NCBI RefSeq assembly: GCF_000176155.1
Contig: NZ_ACZO01000008.1
Span: forward strand, 1-64,000
DNA: 64,000 nucleotides
DNA from: Vibrio metschnikovii CIP 69.14
GTDB lineage: Bacteria > Pseudomonadota > Gammaproteobacteria > Enterobacterales > Vibrionaceae
Reading direction: 5' to 3'
A program made the position numbers and the translations under genes. This document shows, one piece after another, positions 58,622 to 64,000 of the stretch (positions within the stretch are counted from its first letter, which is position 1; every line of letters starts with the position of its first letter). The notes under the pieces are model-generated. The model was not told the DNA's origin. It worked only from the letters and a program-made list of their open reading frames with translations, and made no database searches.

Positions 58622-59923
58622 TTATTCCATTTGCTGTGCTTTAATAAAAGGCAGTAAATGTAAGCTGATTAACGCAGCGCACACCGTGAGTAGACAAAAG
58701 AAGCCTTCCCACCCCCATGCTTCAATCAGCAATGATAATGGGTAACCCGTTAAAGCCGCACCAAGATAACTAAACAGGCCAATAAAACCCGTTGCTGTTC
58801 CTGCTAAATCTTTACGTGAACATTCAGCCGCAGCCATACCTATCATCATTTGAGGGCCAAAAACAAAAAAACCAATCGAAAAAAAACAACCTGATAAAAA
58901 CCAAACATGATTAATAGGCGTTAACCATAGTGCTGTTACTGAAATAAAAATTCCCAAGGCAAACAACAAATTCATTGGCGCTCGATTACCACGAAAATAT
59001 TTATCTGAACCCCAACCACCAAATAATGAACCGAGAAAACCGCCGACTTCAAATAAAGAGACAGAAAGGTTGGCAGTTAAAATATTATATCCATGTCGTT
59101 CAACTAAATAGAGAGGTCCCCAATCATTAATTGCCATACGAACCATATAAACCAACAAATAAGATCCACATAACAGCCATAAGTATCGATTGAATAATAC
59201 ATAACGCATCACTGCGGTTTTAAATTTTAAAGCTTGTCCTTCTTTCTCATGAGCAAGCTCTAACTTATCTTGTCGCCATTGTCCGACGGAAGGAAGCCCT
59301 AATTCCATCGGTTTAGGTTGAATACGGTAACAAAGCCAAACCCCAACACAGACAGCAATACAGCCTGGAATAATAAAACCATAACGCCAACCAAAAGCGA
59401 GACTAATAGAACCAATAGCTATCGGAATCAACGCCCCACTTAAATTATGACAAGTATTCCAGATTGACCACCAAAAACCACGCTCACTTCTTGAATACCA
59501 TGTGGTTAAAATTTTTGCACAGGCAGGCCAACCCCATCCTTGAAAAAAAGCATTACTCATCCACAACACAGAAAACAATAACAACGATGAGCTAAAACCA
59601 AATAAAATATTGATGATACCTGTTGCGATTAACCCTAACCCCATAAAATATCGAGAGCCTGAGTGATCGCTTAATAATCCTGATAAAAACTTTGAAATAC
59701 CATAAGTCAGATAAAATAACGTGCCCAGAAAACCAATATCAGAATAGCGTAAGCCTAAATCATTGAGCATTTCTGGCATCGCAAAGTTCAGACTCTTGCG
59801 AGTGAGATAAAATACACCATAACCTAAATACATCGACACCATTAAATGCCAGCGCCAATAACGGTAACGTATTGCTACCTCACTATCATGAGTCTGCGCT
59901 GTACTTATCATCTGGTCGCCCAT
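58622..59923 (-). CDS. uhpC: UhpC-type hexose-phosphate sensor (OPA family MFS)
   Basis: A 433-residue membrane protein (E. coli UhpC: 439) with 12 predicted helices. The OPA-family signatures are GYGVFYLTRKSLNFAMPEML in TM1 and LFYLTYGISKFLSGLLSD. UhpC binds external glucose 6-phosphate and signals to UhpB. Its pairing with uhpB and uhpA makes a sensor role likelier than bulk transport. GAGG abuts the first ATG, so the start could be the ATG four codons later. It is followed by afuA 159 bp downstream and preceded by uhpB after 103 bp. Confidence 0.9.
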   Translation of the reverse strand: MGDQMISTAQTHDSEVAIRYRYWRWHLMVSMYLGYGVFYLTRKSLNFAMPEMLNDLGLRYSDIGFLGTLFYLTYGISKFLSGLLSDHSGSRYFMGLGLIATGIINILFGFSSSLLLFSVLWMSNAFFQGWGWPACAKILTTWYSRSERGFWWSIWNTCHNLSGALIPIAIGSISLAFGWRYGFIIPGCIAVCVGVWLCYRIQPKPMELGLPSVGQWRQDKLELAHEKEGQALKFKTAVMRYVLFNRYLWLLCGSYLLVYMVRMAINDWGPLYLVERHGYNILTANLSVSLFEVGGFLGSLFGGWGSDKYFRGNRAPMNLLFALGIFISVTALWLTPINHVWFLSGCFFSIGFFVFGPQMMIGMAAAECSRKDLAGTATGFIGLFSYLGAALTGYPLSLLIEAWGWEGFFCLLTVCAALISLHLLPFIKAQQME

Positions 59924-60026
59924 CCTCGCGCTTGACCTTGCCTCATCCTAGACAATGAAACGACAAAAAACATGAGACCTCACTTTAATTGACTAGGAAT
60001 AATTCCTATTTTTGGATAACCAATGA

Positions 60027-61586
60027 CTATTTTGTGGGCAAGTTAACAACAATATGCATGCCTTGACCGCTTCGTTGACTGGTTAACACAGAAAAATCGC
60101 CACCTAGTGCACTCACACGTTCGCGAATACCAATCAAACCATGCCCTCTTATGGACCAGTCATCAGGCAAGCCAATACCGTTATCTTTGACTTCTAAAGT
60201 CAAATCACTACCAGGAAAAAGGGTAATTTGCACTTCGCTTGCTTGAGCATGCTTAGCAATGTTGTTGAGTAATTCTTGTAGCATTCGAAACAGCGTCACT
60301 GACGTCATATCATCGAGTTTATAGCTGTCTAAGCCAATATTGAGCAACACATTAATTCCATGTTCGGCAAAACGCATATCTTGAATAAGCTGTCGTATCG
60401 CAGATTCAAGTCCTAGCTCATCTAATAGATGAGGCCTTAACCGTTTTAGTAATTGGCGGGTGGCTTGATGGATATTCATTGCAATGTGATGAATTTGGCT
60501 AGCGCTTTGCCGTACTGGGTCTGTCGACGCCAAACGTTCGGTTAACCTTGCTTGGATCTGAATTGCGGTAATATTTTGTCCAATATCATCATGCAGTTCA
60601 CGAGCAACCGATTTACGAACCTCTTCCTCGATAGTGATCAACTGCCTCGCGAGACGCTGCTTATCCATTAGCTGAGTCGCTAAACGCTGATTGGCTTGCT
60701 GTAACGCCTTCGCCAAACTATGCTGACGGCTGATAGCGATCCCTAATCCCAATCCCACTAAGGATTGAGAGGCCATAAAGATCAAAAGCTCCTGCTCAGA
60801 CGAAAATGAGCCACTCACCTGTCTCGCTGCAGCCAGTAAAATGGAATTCATGACACTAGCCAGTACCCCTCCCTGCCAACCATACCGATACGCCAAGAAA
60901 ATATTTGGCAAAATAATGATCAGTAGAGCTAATGGTTTCATCTGCTCCAGCAAAACCAGCTCAGCCAATAACCCCAAGCTAAAAAAGAACAGACTCCACA
61001 CTAAGACCCAAGGACTTAAGCGAACGTCTTGGTGAATGAGACTTGGAGTGAGAGGTAGCCAAATTTGATGTTTTAAATAATCAGATAATAAATAAAGAAA
61101 TGGCGTTACCACTACAGCGCCGGTTAAGGTCACCACAGAGGCGTTGATCATATCAATGAAAGAAAGTGCTAATGGTTTGGATAACAAAAAAAAGACGATA
61201 CCAACGAAGAGGGCATGGCTAATCATCAATCCCATCAGTAGTAAAAGTTTCTGCCAGTAATGAAGTAAAGCCGCTTTATATAAACCGCATATAGCCGCAA
61301 GGCTAAAACTCAAGATTGGAAAAATAAACATAAAATAGGTCACTGGCGTGGCAGATAATAACCATAAAATCACCCCAGCGAGTAACAAATCTGTCCCTAA
61401 GCAAACCCAACGCACGAAGTTAGGGGCTAATAATCCTACTGCAAGCCTCAAACCAGACGGAAAGAGTAAATATGCCATCAAATGATCCGTCGTTAGATAA
61501 CGACTGATATTCCATAAACAAAACTGACTTATCCCATAAAAAAGAAAAGCAAACATGCCATGAAATAAATAATGACTATTTTTCAT
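60027..61586 (-). CDS. uhpB: Sensor histidine kinase UhpB
   Basis: A 519-residue membrane histidine kinase (E. coli: 500). The N-terminal MASE1-like domain of about eight helices spans 1-290. A linker coiled coil follows, then a HisKA_3 dimerisation domain with the phosphorylated His332 in SVARELHDDIGQNITA. The ATPase domain has ELLNNIAKHA, VKDNGIGLPD and GLIGIRERV. It is activated by UhpC and phosphorylates UhpA. The ATG shares one base with the uhpA stop (TAATG), so the two are translationally coupled. Confidence 0.94.
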   Translation of the reverse strand: MKNSHYLFHGMFAFLFYGISQFCLWNISRYLTTDHLMAYLLFPSGLRLAVGLLAPNFVRWVCLGTDLLLAGVILWLLSATPVTYFMFIFPILSFSLAAICGLYKAALLHYWQKLLLLMGLMISHALFVGIVFFLLSKPLALSFIDMINASVVTLTGAVVVTPFLYLLSDYLKHQIWLPLTPSLIHQDVRLSPWVLVWSLFFFSLGLLAELVLLEQMKPLALLIIILPNIFLAYRYGWQGGVLASVMNSILLAAARQVSGSFSSEQELLIFMASQSLVGLGLGIAISRQHSLAKALQQANQRLATQLMDKQRLARQLITIEEEVRKSVARELHDDIGQNITAIQIQARLTERLASTDPVRQSASQIHHIAMNIHQATRQLLKRLRPHLLDELGLESAIRQLIQDMRFAEHGINVLLNIGLDSYKLDDMTSVTLFRMLQELLNNIAKHAQASEVQITLFPGSDLTLEVKDNGIGLPDDWSIRGHGLIGIRERVSALGGDFSVLTSQRSGQGMHIVVNLPTK

Positions 61587-62215
61587 TACGAATCTTGAGC
61601 AAGTAAACGATGTTGTATCGCGAAACGAATCAAATCGACAATATTACTTAAACCAAGTTTGTTCAAAATATTGGCTCGATGAACATGGACAGTTTTATAA
61701 CTCAGAAATAGCACTTGTCCAATTTCCTTAGCATCTTTGCCTTGGATCAATAAGAAAAAAATCTCACGCTCTCGTTTGGTTAACTCCATCAGCACATTTT
61801 TTTCTTGAGGATTACTCAAATTAAACAACGCATCAGCACACAAATAACGGTGTCCACGTGCCACCATACGAATCGCATCGACTAATTCACTAGGACCACA
61901 TCGCTTCGATAAATAACCACTCGCTCCACTATCGATCGCTTTACTCACAAAAGAAGCTGAGTCATAAATACTTAAAATAATCGCTTTGAAATGAGGGTGC
62001 AGCGTTTTCAGACGAGCCAAGAGACTTAAGCCACTTTCATCAGGCATCGAGATATCCATAATCACGACATCTACTGGTTTTTTTGAAAGCGCTAAAAATG
62101 CAGCTTGTGCATCACCGTATTCACCAACCACTTGAATATCATCTTCTACATTAAGCAATTGAGCAAAGCCAGAACGAACCACTGCATGGTCATCCACTAA
62201 CGCAACCGTAATCAT
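61586..62215 (-). CDS. uhpA: Response regulator UhpA
   Basis: A 209-residue NarL-family regulator (E. coli: 196). The start at MITVALVDDHAVVRSG was chosen, as the receiver begins there. The open frame extends 18 codons upstream. The receiver has phospho-Asp54 in DVVIMDISMPDESG, with acidic residues Asp8 and Asp9. The C-terminal LuxR helix-turn-helix has LTKREREIFFLLIQG and SYKTVHVHRANILNKLGL. It would activate uhpT across the divergent region, and perhaps the afu genes. Confidence 0.93.
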   Translation of the reverse strand: MITVALVDDHAVVRSGFAQLLNVEDDIQVVGEYGDAQAAFLALSKKPVDVVIMDISMPDESGLSLLARLKTLHPHFKAIILSIYDSASFVSKAIDSGASGYLSKRCGPSELVDAIRMVARGHRYLCADALFNLSNPQEKNVLMELTKREREIFFLLIQGKDAKEIGQVLFLSYKTVHVHRANILNKLGLSNIVDLIRFAIQHRLLAQDS

Positions 62216-62340
62216 TACTGACCTCAACAGACCTCTTTTCCTGTGAGAGTTATCATTACAGTGATGCATGATAACTGCAAATAAAGTCGGTCAAGCTGTG
62301 ATTTCGGTTAACTAAATACCCCTCTTATCACTTCCTCACC

Positions 62341-62362
62341 AAGCGTGACCTTATTCACGCTT
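62341..62362. promoter_or_regulatory. CRP site in the uhpT promoter
   Basis: A perfect palindrome AAGCGTGA-N6-TCACGCTT, with the CRP spacing (GTGA-N6-TCAC). Its centre lies about 103 bp upstream of the start implied by a -10 at 62443-62448. From memory, the E. coli uhpT CRP site is at about -103.5. Confidence 0.8.
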
Positions 62363-62382
62363 TGTACAACACCTTGCCGTTT

Positions 62383-62448
62383 CTAAGACTTTTTCTTAGT
62401 TGATCTAAGACCCTCTCTCATGCTCAACCAGCCAACAAGCCATACACT
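62383..62448 (+). promoter_or_regulatory. uhpT promoter with candidate UhpA repeats
   Basis: Direct repeats CTAAGAC at 62383-62389 and 62405-62411 are spaced 22 bp, two helical turns, with an inverted CTTAG between them (62395-62399). They would lie at about -72 to -44 relative to a -10 TACACT at 62443-62448, where UhpA binds in E. coli. No -35 is clear, as expected for an activated promoter. The other bases between uhpA and uhpT show no gene. Confidence 0.55.
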
Positions 62449-62500
62449 TTGCGACAACGCTTAAATACCCCTTTTATTTATACGGCAAAGAGAACGTATT

Positions 62501-63901
62501 ATGTTGAAATTTCTAGAGCAGGTCAGAAAACCGACGTTAGATCTTCCACTCGAAGTCAGACGGAAAATGTGGTTTAAACCCTTTATCCAATCTTATTTGG
62601 TGGTCTTTATTGGCTATATGGCAATGTATTTGGTGCGTAAAAACTTCAATATTGCCCAAAATGATTTGATTTCGACTTACGGTTTATCAATGACGGAGCT
62701 GGGCTTAATTGGCCTTGGTTTCTCAATTACTTACGGCATCGGTAAAACGGTGGTGTCTTACTATGCCGATGGCAAAAATACCAAACAATTTCTGCCTTTT
62801 ATGCTGATCCTCTCCGGTATCGCCATGCTGGGCTTCAGTTTCAGTATGGGCGGCGGTAGCGTCAGTCTATTTTTGATGATCGCCTTTTACTCTTTAAGCG
62901 GCCTATTCCAAAGTACTGGGGGACCATCGAGTTATTCAACCATCACCAAATGGACCCCGCGTAATAAACGCGGCTCTTATTTAGGTTTGTGGAATATGTC
63001 ACACAACGTGGGAGGCGCTGGCGCAGCTGGGGTCGCTTTGTTTGGCGCTAACTACTTGTTTGATGGCCATGTGATCGGCATGTTCGTTTTCCCTTCGCTA
63101 CTGGCGATTGTCATCGGTTTTATTGGCCTACGCTACGGTAGTGATTCGCCAGAAGCCTATGGTTTAGGTAAAGTAGAAGAACTGTTTAATGAGGTCATCA
63201 GCGAAGAAGATACCGCCGCCGAAGAGAACCAGATGACGCAGCGACAAATCTTTGTTGAATATATACTAAAAAACAAAGTGATTTGGTTGCTCTGTTTTGC
63301 CAATATCTTTCTCTACGTGGTACGTATTGGTATCGACCAATGGTCCACGGTTTATGCCTTCCAAGAGCTAGGACTATCAAAAGAAGTCGCGATTTCCGGC
63401 TTTACCATGTTTGAAGTCGGTGCGCTGGTCGGAACCTTAATGTGGGGATACTTATCCGATTTAGCGAATGGTCGCCGAGCCTTAGTTGCCTGCGTATCGC
63501 TTGCGTTGATCATCATGACCTTAGAGTTTTATCAACACGCCACCAGCGAATTGATGTACCTTTCTTCACTCTTTGCCTTAGGCTTTTTAGTGTTTGGCCC
63601 TCAGTTGTTGATCGGTGTTGCTGCGGTCGGTTTCGTGCCGAAAAAAGCCATCTCGGTGGCCGATGGCGTCAAAGGCACCTTTGCTTATCTGATTGGTGAT
63701 AGCTTTGCGAAATTAGGCTTAGGTATGATCGCCGATGGCACGCCGATTTTTGGATTAACCGGCTGGAAGGGCACTTTTGCCGCGCTCGATACCTCAGCTT
63801 TCCTCTGCATTGGTCTACTGGCATTTGTCGCGATTGCCGAAGAGAAGAAAATCCGTAAAGAGAAAAAACGCTTATTATCTCTTTCTAGCTCACAAGCTTA
63901 A
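62501..63901 (+). CDS. uhpT: Hexose-6-phosphate:phosphate antiporter UhpT
   Basis: This 466-residue inner-membrane antiporter (E. coli: 463) imports glucose 6-phosphate and relatives in exchange for phosphate. It also admits fosfomycin. It is very close to E. coli UhpT in long runs ([60 protein letters not shown]). It has 12 helices. The catalytic arginines of the family are at equivalent sites ([11 protein letters not shown] and YVVRIGIDQ). It is divergent from uhpA and is preceded by a CRP palindrome and UhpA-like repeats. Confidence 0.96.
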   Translation: MLKFLEQVRKPTLDLPLEVRRKMWFKPFIQSYLVVFIGYMAMYLVRKNFNIAQNDLISTYGLSMTELGLIGLGFSITYGIGKTVVSYYADGKNTKQFLPFMLILSGIAMLGFSFSMGGGSVSLFLMIAFYSLSGLFQSTGGPSSYSTITKWTPRNKRGSYLGLWNMSHNVGGAGAAGVALFGANYLFDGHVIGMFVFPSLLAIVIGFIGLRYGSDSPEAYGLGKVEELFNEVISEEDTAAEENQMTQRQIFVEYILKNKVIWLLCFANIFLYVVRIGIDQWSTVYAFQELGLSKEVAISGFTMFEVGALVGTLMWGYLSDLANGRRALVACVSLALIIMTLEFYQHATSELMYLSSLFALGFLVFGPQLLIGVAAVGFVPKKAISVADGVKGTFAYLIGDSFAKLGLGMIADGTPIFGLTGWKGTFAALDTSAFLCIGLLAFVAIAEEKKIRKEKKRLLSLSSSQA

Positions 63902-63913
63902 TCTCCTCATCAA

Positions 63914-63950
63914 TCTCCCGATCACATCCATTCACGGTGTGATGGGGAGA
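63914..63950 (+). terminator. Imperfect hairpin after uhpT
   Basis: A 14-15-bp imperfect stem (CTCCCGATCACATC with GGTGTGATGGGGAG) begins 13 bp past the uhpT stop. There is no T-tract, so termination is uncertain. The last 50 bases show nothing further. Confidence 0.4.
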
Positions 63951-64000
63951 AGCTCAATAACTACCGATTGCCAGCGCGTCTATTTAGCGTTAATTTACCC

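Overview
The window reads as a stretch of a Vibrio chromosome, most like the V. cholerae group. The order ubiD-fre, rho, trxA, rhlB, gppA, a CrbS-type kinase, acs, aroQ-accBC, prmA, dusB-fis, then cadAB-pdxY-cadC, zntR, purHD, a DUF1481 gene, hupA and yjaG matches what I remember of the V. cholerae chromosome I core. Two ERIC elements of the Vibrio/enterobacterial type are present. The species cannot be fixed from the sequence alone. No tRNA, rRNA gene, IS element, phage or CRISPR array was seen, but an rRNA-operon P1 promoter at the extreme left points out of the window.

Layout. 1-7.8 kb: housekeeping genes (flavin reductase, ubiquinone decarboxylase, Rho, thioredoxin, RhlB helicase, GppA phosphatase). 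7.8-17.5 kb: an acetate-related block holding a CrbS-like symporter/histidine kinase split by a 7-bp duplication, an HcaT-like MFS permease, a cNMP-CBS-nucleotidyltransferase protein with an adjacent DnaQ-like exonuclease, and acetyl-CoA synthetase. CTAG-rich heptamer repeats follow acs. 18-22.9 kb: aroQ, accBC, prmA and dusB-fis. 23-32 kb: accessory genes, namely a CysB-like regulator, a TonB siderophore receptor behind a Fur-like palindrome, and a fructose/mannose-family PTS cluster with AraC regulator and manA. 32-39.6 kb: acid-stress lysine decarboxylase system (cadA, cadB, cadC) with the PLP kinase pdxY inside it, plus a 19-copy heptamer array and zntR. 39.6-47.3 kb: purHD, DUF1481 lipoprotein, hupA, a DUF21/CBS protein, a YbdG-type channel and yjaG. 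47.5-51.6 kb: a four-gene envelope operon (three lipoproteins and a lytic transglycosylase) that I cannot match to a named system. 51.8-53.7 kb: a chemoreceptor. 54-64 kb: a hexose-phosphate uptake locus, with uhpA-uhpB-uhpC-afuA-afuB-afuC on the minus strand and uhpT divergent on the plus strand.

How the genes work together. CrbS would activate acs in the V. cholerae acetate switch, so the split kinase predicts altered acetate use unless the heptamer contracts. CadC responds to acid and lysine, CadA consumes a proton while making cadaverine, CadB exports it, and PdxY supplies PLP. UhpC/UhpB/UhpA sense external glucose 6-phosphate and should control both an antiporter (UhpT) and an ABC importer (AfuABC). 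The uhpT promoter carries a near-perfect CRP palindrome and candidate UhpA repeats. The PTS genes and ManA form a hexose (probably mannose) route into fructose 6-phosphate.

The most unusual items are the 7-bp duplication that breaks crbS, other 7-bp tandem arrays just after stop codons (acs, purH, pdxY), the lipoprotein/transglycosylase operon, a PTS protein with an HPr-like domain that lacks the phosphorylatable histidine, and a UbiD with a duplicated C-terminal domain.
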